Positions 25,870 to 38,300 of a stretch of 64,000 nt of DNA are shown here, piece after piece (position 1 is the stretch's first letter; every line of letters begins with the position of its first letter). The notes under the pieces are model-generated. The model made no database searches and was not told the DNA's origin. It was given only the letters and a program-made list of their open reading frames with translations. A program made the position numbers and the translations under genes. This DNA comes from Panorpa germanica (lineage: Eukaryota; Arthropoda; Insecta; Mecoptera; Panorpidae), in the NCBI GenBank assembly GCA_963678705.1, contig OY783218.1, forward strand, positions 4,536,152-4,600,151, in the 5' to 3' direction.

Positions 25870-26240
25870 GAAAATATGTTCAAAATTGTAAGCATTGAGA
25901 CGGTTGGATGTTATCAGCTGTTTTGGATCATTACTAATTTTATAGTGATGCTGCTCAATATACAAAAAGTGATGTGGGAACAAATTGTAGAAAATTGACT
26001 CCTCTATCAGATGGATAATAACTATTTTTATCTTATTATCCACTGGTAAGGAGTTGTTTAAAAAAATACGTCTTTAGCCGACATTTTTAAAGATGGATGC
26101 CAAATCTAGAGGTTAGTAAACAAAATATTCACAATCAGCACACAAAATTAGTCATAAAACTTTATTAATCAACTCTTCCGCAAATTTGCACTTTTAAGAT
26201 ATTCAGAGAAATAATTGCTGGATAGCTGCGCCTAGATTAT
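25870..26240. repeat. Family F7 repeat, copy B, second part
   Basis: Continues the homology to 14720-15232 with AAATTGTAAGC, GAACAAATTGTAGAAAATTGA, CTCTATCAGATGGATA and CCACTGGTAAGGAG in order. The roughly 1.1-kb gap from the first part contains the TTAA foldback element plus about 400 bp of other DNA. Confidence 0.6.
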
Positions 26241-27479
26241 TTAATAAATTAGTATGTTCGTACGAAAAGAAATGAAGGTGACACTGAATTCATTGACAAA
26301 TTAGGACAACAACCTAGACACCTCAATGTTTTATTCTGACTTTAATAATAGAAATATTATTTTATTCCGTGATAGGGGTGCCAGTGCATCTGATTGTACC
26401 CTTCTTCCGGCGCCTTTGTATATAACAATATTTAAAGAATTCCTTTCCTATTCTACCACCATGTTATGAATGTTCCAACAACAGAAATCGCGTAAATATT
26501 TGGTGCCTATTAACCAGGTCTCTAATTGTTAGAAACGTTATAATTAAAACAAGGATATCAAATTCATTCCCATTCAACCCTATTGTTACCTCTTGCAGAT
26601 AAAGTTTAATCAAGAATTGAATATGTATATACACACATTTATATAATACATGTATAGAAAATAATAAGAAGAATCTTTACAAATGTAATAATAATTTAAC
26701 AAATCTCAGAAATGTTTCAGAGGGGGAGTTATTTGATATGAAACTAGCGCCTGTGTTACATTGAATACTTAATGCAGAGGGGGGTAACCAAGGGCAACCG
26801 AATGTACATTACTCATTAACCCATTTCGAGAACATATGATACTTTTATAAGAGAACGGTTCTAGAATCTGCATTTTAATGCGTCAAAACGTTATTTTTTA
26901 AATCATTTTAAAACTATTCGGTTGCTTATTATTAGTAAAGTATAATGGTGAGCCCTATAAATACCTTATTTTGTAACTTTTTCTATGACGTCATGAGTCA
27001 TGAATTGGACTAGTGCGATATTCATTTGTTTGTTAATATTGGCAAAGAAAATTAAAGTGAAAATGCAACTTGAGGTTAAGGTAAAATCGATACAAAATAA
27101 ACATATTTTCGACAATGTTTTTCGACGACACAGTTAATATATAATTATTTCTATAATTACTACATGATAAAATGATATTTAAAAAATACTTTGTGAAATT
27201 TTCATAAATAAATATCAAGAAATGAGGCGATGCAGCGAATCTCAGCCGACCTCAGCCGAAAAAAAATAACATTGCGGTGTCACTCATATCAGTTATGAGG
27301 ATTATCTTAATTCAAAAAACCAAACTGATTTCATTAGTTGATAAATTTCTGCAGGTAACCCTGTCGAGTCTGTTCTATTTGTTGATTTTTCAATTTTTTA
27401 CAGCACTTAGAAGTCAAAATACCGATTTTTCATGAAAAAAATCAGAAACTCTTGTTATTTTAAAATACTTTAAAATAAA
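26241..27479. other. AT-rich noncoding stretch
   Basis: No gene. CAGCCGACCTCAGCCGA near 27242-27260 is a short direct repeat. Nothing else noted. Confidence 0.5.
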
Positions 27480-28020
27480 AAAAAACTCAACAGCATAAAA
27501 CTGTACTACTTGCCTAAATAACCAATAATTTTTTAATAAGTCATAATATTATTGAAGATAATAACAATTAAAATTTCACCCGTTTTTGACCCTTTATCCT
27601 AAGTGATGTCACGTCCGATGTTTGATCTCTTTTATACAACAGAGATGCATTTGGAGTATGCGTGATATTTACTACTAACACCTAGGTGTACATCACATCA
27701 AGTTTTATATTACGATTGTTGTGAAAAAGGAAGAATAATCTCTGACTAAATTAATGTTCTGACTGAACAGTAGACTTATGAAGACCAAAAGAAAGATATT
27801 ACTATTATCATTGTATTAGGTTAAGTAGTCTTGCATATACAGGTTACACTTATTTATTCTGTGACATCATATGCAGAAGTACCACAAGCGGCAAAACTAA
27901 AATTTAAATAGCTATATATCTTCATCAGTTTTTAGATATTCAAAAAAATAGAAACGTCAGTATACATATATAAATCTATGTTTCAATCAAAAATTAAAAA
28001 CGACCCCCAAGAAATAAGTT
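27480..28020. repeat. Diverged relative of family F1
   Basis: The right part, read inverted, follows the F1 end: GGGTCGTTTTTAATTTTTGA, then TCTATTTTTTTGAATATCTA, then GATGAAGATATATAGC. The left part echoes F1 interior landmarks (AGATAATAACAATTAAAATT, GTGATGTCAC, TTTTATACAAC). The termini are eroded, so the limits are approximate. Confidence 0.4.
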
Positions 28021-30442
28021 CGCAAGTCCATTCGAGAAATATATTATGTATGTACAAGTATAAAAAAATTTCAGCTGCATATTTATACCACAATAAAATA
28101 ATCTTACGCTTAATTATAATTTATGATGTTTCAATATTAATATCATTGCGTGTCAGGCGAATGCCAGACCAGTCCATTGCCAGTACCAGAAGACTGAGGC
28201 TTTTGATATCTCTATTTTTCTCGTTAGTTCGAACATGGTTCTTTTTAGTATGCAGCAATGAATTATGTGCAAATGCTAATGAATTTAGAACGGACACACA
28301 ACATTAAACAAGGATTCTAGTTTACACGATAAATACCGTAAATTATTGGTAATTACTTAGGATATGTCATATATGCGCATGCGTGTATTATTAGATGTGC
28401 ATATTTTATATTTTATAATTAAAAATACGAAATAATCTATTCATAAACAGAAATTCAATCAATGAAAAGATATACACAATTTTATATACTTATACGAAAT
28501 ATTATACGACTGACGTTATTTTACGACATTGTTTATTACATTTAGGATAGGATTATTTACTGTTCTTTGCTAATATGAATAAGCTAAAACCTAAATTAAA
28601 ATGAAATAAGAACAAACAACACTATTTTCACAATAATATATTTGTGTGGTCGAGAACATTGATGCTTGATCCTGACTACTGTTGTTTTCGTTTAGTTGTT
28701 ATCAACGTTGTTGTTCAAGTTGTAGTTATTAAATTGATTATGTACAAATATAATCATAAGCCAATCAGGACGTGGTATAGTACATATATGATGCCACAAC
28801 AACACAAAAACTGCCAACATAGTAGGAAGTTGTCGATAGTACTATGCATAAAAAAACTGACGTTAAATAAATTAAGTAAAATAAGGATATTACTACTTAA
28901 TACTAAAAGCTTGAAGCTAAGCTTTTTCTACATTCTACAAAATCTGTAAAACTCAACAGCTACATTTAAAATAAAGCTTTACATCCAATACGATCATGAA
29001 TATGAAAAGATTATATTGTATTCAAACTAAAAATAAATAGAAAGATTTATTTATATTTTTACACCATTTGCGTTAATTTACTGCATCTTACTGATATACT
29101 GGTTATGCGTTAAAATACCCCGTGATCTTATTTCACCTACACCGGCAAACGCAGTGTCAGCCGCTGGCATGCAACACGAAAGAATCTCGGACTCAAAACG
29201 ACGCCACCGAAATATCTAGTGTTAGGGCGCATTGAATAAAACATCCTCCTAAACCGTGCAGGGCCACAGCTTGCAGCCGAATGCTGTGAATCAGAGAAAT
29301 GTGAAATGGAATTGCTGTTGTGATTCACAGAAAAGAGAGAAAGAGACACAAAATCATCGAAACAGTTAGAGGAATGTTGTTGCTTTCTGTTTCTGTTTCT
29401 CCCATTTAAATTGTGGAACTGACTGGCTCTGTTTGCTCTGTTTGCTCTGTTGAATGAACTAACAACGTGTAATGCGGTGTGGATGTAGATTACGATTGTT
29501 ACGTCACGATTGCGCATTTCAAAAGGAGAGATATCTTCGAGGGGTGATAGCGATCGGTGAAGTTTGCAAGAAAAATTATTTCAATTATTGGTGAAAACAT
29601 AAAAACTCTTTAGGTTAAATGAATAAATGACCATGCTACCTTAATCTTCAGTAAATAGTAAACAGATTTGTTTATAATTCTAACTTTTTTATTCCAAATT
29701 GGTATTCTAAGTTTACATTCCAAGATTTTATTCTAAATTTTATTTAACACAAAAATAAATCATACAAAAACTAATTCTTGAAAGAAGAAATAGTAAAAAT
29801 GATACTTCCCGTTTTATTAGTTATTTCTGTTTGAACATTCCTAAAACTGTCACCTTAGAGAAGAGTGCAGGTAAATTAAGTTTCTGACAACTTGTGGAAA
29901 ACATCTGAGCAAGCAAATTCTTTCTTTCCCGTATGCTAAAGGTTGGTTACCCAGATGAACCAATCAGATGTAATTGAATCATTTTCATTGGTTTCAAAAG
30001 ATCGTCCTTGTCATGCACCCTTACTTGTCCCCACCACAAACTTAACACACTTCTTTATCTCAATTAAAATTTTAACCTAAAACCGGCATAGTTACACTAC
30101 TGTCATGGCAGACTAACCGATTACAGCACTGCAAGAGTTTCTTATTGGGAGGTTCCTTATCAACAAGTTAAAAAAGACAATATCCCACGAATATCGCGAC
30201 CTAGCACTTAAAATCGTCATAAAACAGTAAAGGACAAACTTGATAAACAAAACTGTACCATCATTACAAATTCAGAATCCGGAAAAACGTTTTGATTTCA
30301 TTCATAAAACAGAATAACATTTGTAGAAAACCAGCGTATTTCAGTATTCGAATCCAACGAAAAACTAGGGGAAGTAAAGTTATGAAAACAGGAAAACCCA
30401 GTTGTAAAATACAGAAATGCTATCTAACTGTCTGTAACTGTA
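28021..30442. other. Noncoding stretch with a GC-richer island at 29130-29530
   Basis: Mostly AT-rich without a gene. The island at 29130-29530 stands out by composition and contains three direct copies of TCTGTTTGC or a close form at about 29427-29453. A 126-codon minus-strand frame (29137-29517) crosses it but shows only the peptide of that repeat and no domain. It is a possible intronic regulatory element or unannotated exon of unknown nature. Confidence 0.4.
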
Positions 30443-30465
30443 TGTGTGTGTGTGTGTGTGTGTGT
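30443..30465. repeat. (TG)n microsatellite
   Basis: About 23 bases of uninterrupted alternating T and G. Confidence 0.9.
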
Positions 30466-32554
30466 CTCTGAATGGCAATGATCGTGTCTGGGGTTAGGTC
30501 TGGAAAACGTCTGGTAGAGAACTGGGAAACTCTCCGTTTTCCGTTTGGAATTGGAATGGGAATGGGAATTGGATTCGAAATGGAATGGGAATGTAGAAAA
30601 TAGAATAAAAGACGGAGGGATTTAGGGACCTATTTCTAGAGCTTATTCCCAGTTTAACTGTAAATATCTTTCCAGACACCCTCTTATCCTTCCCTAAGGA
30701 AGACACCTGTTAGAATACGAAGTCAACAGTCGTTACAAGGACCAGGAACAGACGGAGATTAGAGATAAAAACAAAGGAAATCTGGGAAGGAGGATTTATG
30801 GGAAATGAATGGTATACTTCGGCACAATTATTTACTATATTAGGGTTAAATTTATTTGGAATTGTACTAATGTCAAGAAAACGTAATAATCCAAAGCAAG
30901 TAACTAAGTATATGAGCTATACTATCATCTAGGTTCGTATAGTAAAATATGGTAGACTTTATTGGCTGGTGTCTGTCGGTGCCTCGCGGGCAACAGAGGC
31001 TCTCACAGGGAGATGCTGTCAGCAAGAACAACACCTTCAATACCCAGCATTCCAGATACCGAGATAACTCAACCCCTAGGTGCCCAAAGGCCACGCATTT
31101 CTCTACAAGATTCTAGAACTGTAAAATAAAATCTACATGTTTGTTTTAATCCCTTTTTGGAAGTCAACAAGAATTAGGTATTAATTTATATCTTAATTTT
31201 AGGTTGGTTTGTTTTTATTAATAAAGACAATTTAGTAATTGTTCAGCCAAGTACTCTCTTTCACTCTCTCAAGGTGTGTGTATTTTAATTTAAGCAATTC
31301 TGTATGTGATTTAAATAAAATTAAAAAAGCCAAGAGTACAAAAGTACAAAAATAGTCAAGTAGTACTTGCGAAATAGAAAACAACCGCATGCAGTAAATA
31401 AGAAATTGCAACCTAAGATATTCTTTTAAAAAAATGTTATCAATCTAAAAAAAAAGATCTACATTAAATAATTTATAGAAAAATGCAAAATTTTGTGGTG
31501 GTGTGAAATTTGAAATTTGTAGTTAAACGCGAGTTTTAGAAACGGACGTAAAACTCCTTCCCAACAAAATTGAAATAGATATATGACATATAAATCTTCG
31601 CATCTTTTTGTTTATTGAGAATTTACAATATCGGACTTAATTGAAGGACTTTTTCACTGAAAAAATCGATTAATGTTTAGCAAAATTGTCAGATAAACAA
31701 AGAAGAATCAGAAATTTAAATTAAAAACGAAAACAATTTCTTATATAGATATATTTTTCGATTTTAAATTCATAAAGTGTTCTCTTATGATAACACTTGA
31801 ATTTTTTAACAAACATCAAGCTAGCAATGCAACCACAAAAAGAATATTAAAACAAATAAAAATTTATTTAGAGGCTTAGATCTTCACAAAAGCTCATGTC
31901 TTGAAAATGTCTACAGTAAATAAGATCGGGCTGAAAACTGAATTTCTTTCGTATTCCTAGCTACATCAATCGCAAGATTATCCAATGGCAACTAATAACT
32001 ATTATTATTAAATATTGATATCTAAATTCCTTCGAATTTTGAGCATTTACAATTGGGCCTTTATTCTGCTTTGCAATTGCTAATGCTCTAATCTTATAGC
32101 GTTCTTAAAATAAAATTAAATATGGCAATTAAAAGGTGATCCTAAATGTAATTCAAAATAAGAGCCTTATATTATTTTAAAGACTTGCGCATCCCTATTT
32201 TGTAACTATTTAAGAGCGCCCGTTAATATTAGACGATTTTTCCAAACACCTTATACAATATCATTAGGCTACTCAATTAGGTCTTATTTAGAAAATTAGG
32301 CGATATATTAAAACAATATAAGCAAACAAAACACAGCCAAAGCTATCAGTCGACATTAAATACATTGCAAAAGAAGTTTCCTACCATTGATATAATTAGG
32401 GACATAAGAAGACTACTTTAGAATAATCTTGTTAAATTAGCCATTAGGTATTTAAATATTAATTCTAAACCTAATCATTACCTTTACCCTGAAAGCTAAA
32501 CAAAGGATGCCAATGATGAAAATGAATCTTGAAAATAGCTTAGAGTTTGTAACT
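30466..32554. other. Noncoding stretch
   Basis: Around 30540-30600 there is a degenerate GGAATG repeat. Around 30960-31100 a GC-richer patch holds a minus-strand 73-codon frame with no recognisable domain. The remainder is AT-rich. No gene supported. Confidence 0.45.
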
Positions 32555-32650
32555 GCACTGCATTATAATTTTCTATGTACTAGGTAGAAAATGAAGCTTG
32601 GAATTAACTTGTAGGAAGCTAGCAACTTTAAAACTGCACTGTTAAAACGC
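32555..32650 (-). repeat. Family F10 repeat, copy 3 (inverted)
   Basis: Inverted version of the block at 12450-12533: TAGGTAGAAAATGAAGCTTG, then AATTAACTTGTAGGAAGC, then CTGCACTG. Moderately diverged. Confidence 0.5.
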
Positions 32651-33484
32651 TTGTTTGTGTGTTAACAAGTTCAATTTTATTGTAATATTCGTATCACCTT
32701 ACATAAGTAGACCCCATTAATACATAGTTTAAAAACTCGTAGAACTATTTATATATTAATCAAAACTATAACTCGCCAGTACTAGGTATTATTAATTAGA
32801 TAGGGAAGTAAAATAATTAATTAGTTTCACAATATTAAATAAAGATTAATTTACACTACAAGTAGGTAACGAATAGAGCCGAATTATAAATTGATCCGCG
32901 ATCTAAATATTTAATTATTCTTCCAATTAATAGCACATTGCTATAAATTACTAAAATACAAACATTCATCATTTCCTTAAGTATTATTTCTTTCGAGTGT
33001 AGGTATACTATAGTTTTAATTCTACTTTTTATACCTGCGGTCTCTCAACTTTTGAAATAAAAGAGGTTTCACGTTACTTATACAGTCAGTCAGTCGTATA
33101 TACCTTTTCACAAGTCCGAAATACTATTCTTTAATTATTAATAGTAATAAACGGGGCTTCATAAATCAAAATAACTTATTAGTATTTATAATCCTGATTC
33201 AAAAAGAAACAAACACTCATTTCTCATAATAAAATTTAGATTGGGTATTGAAATATCGCGGGGCCAATAAAACAAAACAAAATTAGTTTCATTCTGTTAA
33301 TTGTTTGATATGCAGAAATATCAAATTACTTGATTTATTTTTATCGTTAGCTGAGATACAAATATTTGAATTTATATTTGGTTCATGACAGATACCTAAT
33401 TTATCATTCGATAATTAGCCAGCTTGGACATTTACGTTACCAGTTTTTGATATAATCATTATCTCGAATTTTCGGCTTGAATTG
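32651..33484. other. AT-rich noncoding stretch
   Basis: No gene or repeat recognised. Confidence 0.5.
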
Positions 33485-33792
33485 CACTAAACACAAAGTA
33501 CAAATGTTACCTTACATTCATTTAATAATTTACTAAAACGAAACCTAGTAATATTTAATCTAAAAGGTATTCTTTTATTATTTTATACCTATTTTAAAAG
33601 CCTTTAATCCTTAAAAAGATGTTCTTAAGAAGTTTTATGACCATGTTAATAATGGGCAAAAAGGCAGATTAATTTTTCAAAAAGCCGTACAATCGATCAC
33701 AAAACATTGTAAATTAGGTAAAATTGTTCATGTAATATGTGATTTTTTTTTTTTTGCTAGATAAATCTTAAATACACGTAACTGTCTTCACG
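33485..33792. mobile_element. Family F2 MITE, short copy
   Basis: The left end CACTAAACACAAAG and the inverted right end CGTGAAGACAGTTACGTG are diverged versions of the F2 terminus. The interior shares TTTTAAAAGCCTTTAATCC and ATGTTCTTAAGAAG with other F2 copies. No coding capacity. Confidence 0.5.
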
Positions 33793-35110
33793 AGATTTTA
33801 GAAGAAAATCGTGCAGTATAAAACACTCTTTGTAATTTCGTTAACGCATTATAAAGTTCCGCATTGAAGAAACTCGCATTATAAGAAAATCTGGTGTATA
33901 AGCAATACAATATTTTGAATTTTGTTATTTAATAAGTTGAAGTACATTTTTCACGGCTATTATTTGCAGCAGGAAAAACAATTGTACGTCATTCGCATTA
34001 ATACAAGCACAAAGCACTGTACGGAGTCCATACGCTGATGAATTATTGATAAAAAGATATGAATACATGAAATTTATGACTGAAATTTTTATTAGTATTT
34101 CAAACTTAATAATTTAGTATTTAATATTAGTTTTATAACTAAACGAATAAAATATTTCATAATATCAGACAGGTGCGCTAAAATACATCGATTTCTATTG
34201 TTAACATATGAATAATGATAACGAGAAATATATGAAAATGCAGAAAAATAACACTTTTATTATTTTTTTAATATTAGTTTAGCCATATTTTATACATTTT
34301 ATCTTTAAAATAACTTTTATTAAAAATATATATTTGCAAAAAACTTCTTTTTAAAAAATCAGACGAATATGAGTTTTCCGTGTCGCAGACAGTCGTTAAG
34401 AGATTTTTTTCTAATTAAAAACTGAAAACTGCTGATGGTTATTAATATAAATAACTAAATACATAATATAATTCTGTAACCGAAACTTTTTTCTAAACGA
34501 CACATAGATGTCGGTACTATAGTTAATTTAAATTGTAAACGAGGAAGTTAAGGGTACTTATTGCTGCTGTTAGCAATCTAACAAACCTACAGGAATTGCA
34601 ATTATGCCAATTCAAAACATTCTATATGCATATTATATCTACTTTGCACATATAATAAAGCGTTTCCCCTTTTGCAACCTATATTATATAATTGGCAGCG
34701 TTATGCGTAATGTGCACGGGGTCGCATTTCGTCTCTCCTAGCTTTACTATATCTAGTCCTAGTAGTATTATACGTATATTCACACAACATAGGGAAGTAC
34801 ATTATGCAACGCAATCCAAAGAATTTAGGTTACTCGGTTGAATCATTTCCATAGGAGATGCTATAACACATATCGCAAATTAGTTGGCATTGAATTCAAT
34901 TCAATTCAATTCAAAAAGGATCCGCCAAACTGTATATAATGGTTTGAAATCTAAGAAATTCTTCCCAATTTGTCTCTCTGACATATTAACATTTATTTTA
35001 TACATCTTATGCTTAATTAGTGAACTTTGCCAGTTAGATTAATCAACTTTTTTACCCAATTCGTAAAATAGTCATAATATTTGACTAATTTATGAAATAA
35101 ACTATGCTTA
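33793..35110. other. AT-rich noncoding stretch
   Basis: No gene. A short (AATTC)n microsatellite lies at about 34892-34913. A less AT-rich patch lies at 34690-34760 with nothing recognisable. Confidence 0.5.
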
Positions 35111-35735
35111 CGCTAAACACAGTTACGTATATATAAGGTTTATTTAATTACATAAACATTTTAAGGTTAATATAATGTAAGATAACATAACAAAAATTAT
35201 CCTTCGACATAAATTTATGTATTTTGAGGTTAATAAACCTCTCTATGCAAGATTATATATTGATACTTATTAAATTAATATATTAGTCAAATATTTTGGT
35301 CTTGTTTCATCATTTTTTTATTGAGCTTAAAACGTAACGTTAGGTAAGAAATATTACATGATTTTATGTTTTATGTTATATATCTCTTTACACCGTAGTT
35401 TCCACAAGATAAACCTAAGTTAGAAATAAAGCTAAAACGGAACAATATCCTTCTTAATTTTATAGAATTAATCTAATTTATTCCATTTATATATATGAAG
35501 AATAAATATTAAAATGCAATATTAAATTTATGTAATATTTTATCTTATACAAAACGTATTGATATATAAAATACAGTGTTACCTATAACCCTTAAAAAGA
35601 TGAGCTCAAGATTTTATAATTCTAAAAAGGGTATTTTAGATTATATTCATGTGGTAACATTTATTTTGGTTACATTTATTTACGTAACTTTTGTTATGTT
35701 AGGTCAACCTTAAGTACACATAACCGTGGTTAGCG
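35111..35735. mobile_element. Family F2 MITE, longest copy
   Basis: The left end CGCTAAACACAGTTACGT and the inverted right end CGCTAACCACGGTTATGT match at 15 of 18 positions. The 625-bp element has no coding capacity. Further sub-terminal similarity includes TAAGGTT beside both ends. It lies within the putative first dac intron, about 440 bp from the splice donor. Confidence 0.65.
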
Positions 35736-36174
35736 GAATATGATAAATTAACTTAAAAATTAAGTATAAAAGTAATAGACAACATACAAAATTATTAAAA
35801 AAAGAAACTCACAGAAAAATAAATATTTTATTTAGTAAGTTATGGACCTTGGATTATCCTTGTGGTATTTACTTTTATCTCAGTTAGACGTACCTTGTTC
35901 TAGTACATGAAAGTGGCATTATTACCTATTTCGCGAAATAGACAATACGGGATAATTAGAATTGATTGAACTGTCAATGTCAGAAAAAAATTACAGTTAA
36001 AAGAATCAGGCAAACATTGCGTCTATTTCATGAGCGGGACTGGACTCATTTCACTAATTTAGCATACACACAATTTGATCAGGTTGTCAAGTTCCTAGCA
36101 TTTGGTGATGGTATGAGAGTAAAACGAAGAAGAATTTGGATAAATTCCATTAGAAATACAAATGTAACACGTAC
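35736..36174 (-). other. Start of dac intron 1
   Basis: The intron begins at 36174 on the minus strand (GTACGTG after the exon). This part carries no recognised repeat. I saw no second dac exon between here and position 1, so the intron probably exceeds 36 kb (inference by eye only). Confidence 0.6.
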
Positions 36175-36935
36175 CTGGCAGTTGTGCAGTCGCGGTACAA
36201 CACATCGAAGTCTTTGCAGGACAATAATTTGCATCGATTGACCCCAGGTTGGATGGCGCCCAGGCCACGCAGAATTCGAACTTGTTCCACGTTGCAGACC
36301 AGCGGGACAATGTCCAGTCGCTTTAGTTTAGTATAAACAGTGTGAAGCCCCCCAACGAGGTGCTTCAAAAACAGTTCAAAAGCCTGAGGAAGGCAAAGCA
36401 TGGTGTCACCAGCAATAATGAAAGCGGCCACCTTTTGTCCGCGATAATCGACGAGTTTGCATTCATTGGCCGTGGGATCGGAGCTCGATATTGGCGGCGG
36501 ACTGTTATAAGAACGTGGAGGTCCATGATGATGAGCTGCAGCCATAAGTTCTAGTGGACTAGCGTGGTGCATCATCTGCAAAGAGTTTAGCAGTCCGAGT
36601 CCCGGCGGCGGAAGGTGCGATAGAGTCTGTGCCATTCTAGGTGCCATGGCCGCAATGCTATTTGGTGTCGATACCTGCGGAGGACTCAGAGGATGCGGTA
36701 ACGATTGTGGCATCGGTGGCATAATCGGACCACCACTTCCAAGTGGACTAGATGGTTGTCTCACTGGGGGACTCGCTGGAGCAGGATTATTGTTGCTGCT
36801 GGTGTTATTATTGTTGTTAGGCATTGGCGGTGATAGTGGTGGTTTCACAGCCACTGCTGCACCTCCTGGAGATGCTGATGATGATGCTACGCTATGGTCA
36901 CTAGCTGTTGATAGTGAATCCATTGCAGAGTCCAT
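36175..36935 (-). CDS. dac: Dachshund transcriptional co-regulator, first coding exon (partial gene)
   Basis: Dachshund is a nuclear Ski/Sno/Dac-family co-regulator of the insect eye and leg patterning network, known to act with Eyes absent and Sine oculis. This exon gives 253 codons plus 2 nt. Residues about 1-155 are Ser/Pro/Ala-rich and low complexity, including an Asn run near 40-49 and a His patch near 135. Residues about 157-253 are the DACHbox-N domain, with the diagnostic Cys-Leu-Pro-Gln at 181-184 followed by the highly conserved segment ending Asp-Cys-Thr-Thr-Ala. The exon ends CCAG|GTACGTG, a strong donor, splitting an AG-N (Ser/Arg) codon in phase 2. The start is the ATG at 36933-36935, with A at -3 and G at +4. 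The frame continues open upstream to 37031 with no other ATG, then hits TAA at 37032-37034. The rest, including the C-terminal DACHbox, is off the window or unseen. Confidence 0.95.
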
Positions 36936-38300
36936 ACTCAGAGCTTGAAAACGACTCGCCGCTAGGAAAAACCTGCTCGGAGATGGTTGGGCTAAACTAG
37001 CCAGCGCGAAGCTGGTTTTCACAAATTTTTGTTAAAAACACGCGATAAACAATTGCGTTGTGATGCGATAAAACGACACGGTTCACGTTCGCGGCACAAG
37101 AATCAACAATCGTTGAATGTCACTAGGTCCAAAACACTGCACACATGGTTTTATTTGATTGTTGTTACGAAACAATTAAAGAAATCACCGAATTATTTAA
37201 ACACCAAGAGATGTCAAACCAGCAGTTCAGCAGTTGACTGATAGTCGATTGTCGGCAATCAGAGCGGGTCGAGCTGCTGAGGACGTCTGTTGGATTGGTT
37301 TGCGTTGGTTTGCTTTGCTTTGCTTTGATTGTCTGTCTGCGACCACTCACTGTTAACAGTACAGAGTACGGATGTAAATGTTTCTGCTTCTGTGTGTTAG
37401 AGAGCTGCAGGCAATATAGAGTAATACACAGCCACTGCAAAGGGATAAAACGCGCGGGGGAACACAGGGGTACCACGAGACGACAAGGGAGTCGGGGTGA
37501 GCGCGGGGGAGAAACAATTGCAACCAACAATCGCGAAAATTCTGCAGAGAACTCTCTCACCAACACACAGTTAAATAATAATACACAAATCCTAAGAGCC
37601 GGCGTCGCGCGCACTTGTAAGTCTTATTTGCCGTCTCACTCACACTATCTCACGAGGTCTGTAAGGGTGTTACGTTGATACACATTGACGATACGATACG
37701 ATATGGTACGGGAGCGCGCAATATAATGTTTTTATATTTCAAGTAAAAAGCAAAAGTTTGTTCACTTCTTTTTAAGGGTGTAATCTCGGAATTACATTCG
37801 ACACTGTTCGTAAACATACAGGACTGAGGTACACACGACTGCCACCCCACACAACAAAACTAACGGCGCGTCCGTAGCTCTCGACAGTCACAAAAGCAAT
37901 AAATAAAAATACAACTAAATAAAAAGCTAGGTATCCAGATATACGAGTCGGAGGATAAAGTATCTAGAGTCAGACGTAACCGTAACCGTAATCGTGGGAC
38001 CGTGGGACGATACTTGGAGTATGTTATTATATGCATGACATGCGCATACAGAATGCCATTGGACCGCTTCTGGGGGAGTGTCATCCCATTGGACAGAAGG
38101 AGGTCGTAATGTTTAAAACACACCTCCTTTATTCTCTCGTTCTCCACCTCTGTTAAGTGTCTGCGCGTATTCAAAGAAGCCTGGACTCTTTTCTTCTATC
38201 GTTCTCTCTGTAATACTTCTCATTCCCATTTCAGCCGTCCAGGTGGGATGAGGTTCTCTCCGCTGCCGCTAGAGCAATCGACAATCTTAGCGCCATCTCA
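36936..38300 (-). promoter_or_regulatory. dac 5' UTR and upstream promoter region
   Basis: This stretch is markedly less AT-rich than the rest of the window, as expected for a promoter-proximal island. It holds an in-frame stop before dac (37032-37034), an initiator-like TCAGTC on the minus strand at 37236-37241 without a good downstream element, and a (TTTGC)-like run near 37300-37325. Two identical CCATTGGAC motifs at 38056-38064 and 38086-38094 are CCAAT boxes on the minus strand, exactly 30 bp apart. The transcription start is not determinable here. Open frames of 70-149 codons in both directions (for example 37165-37614 minus, 37295-37678 plus) are compositional by-products. Confidence 0.55.

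Noticed and set aside
29137-29517. 126-codon minus-strand frame
   Set aside because: Its only pattern is the translated TCTGTTTGC repeat; not similar to any dac exon I know.
36646-36948. 100-codon frame antisense to dac exon 1
   Set aside because: Shadow of the real coding strand; Gly/Leu-rich from the repeated codons of dac.
36936-37022. N-terminal extension of dac to 37022
   Set aside because: The first codon there is GTG, there is no ATG in the extension and a stop lies at 37032-37034; the ATG at 36935 has a strong context.
37165-37678. 149-codon minus and 127-codon plus frames upstream of dac
   Set aside because: They overlap each other on opposite strands in GC-richer DNA, have no domain, and look compositional; an upstream ORF in the dac leader remains possible but unsupported.
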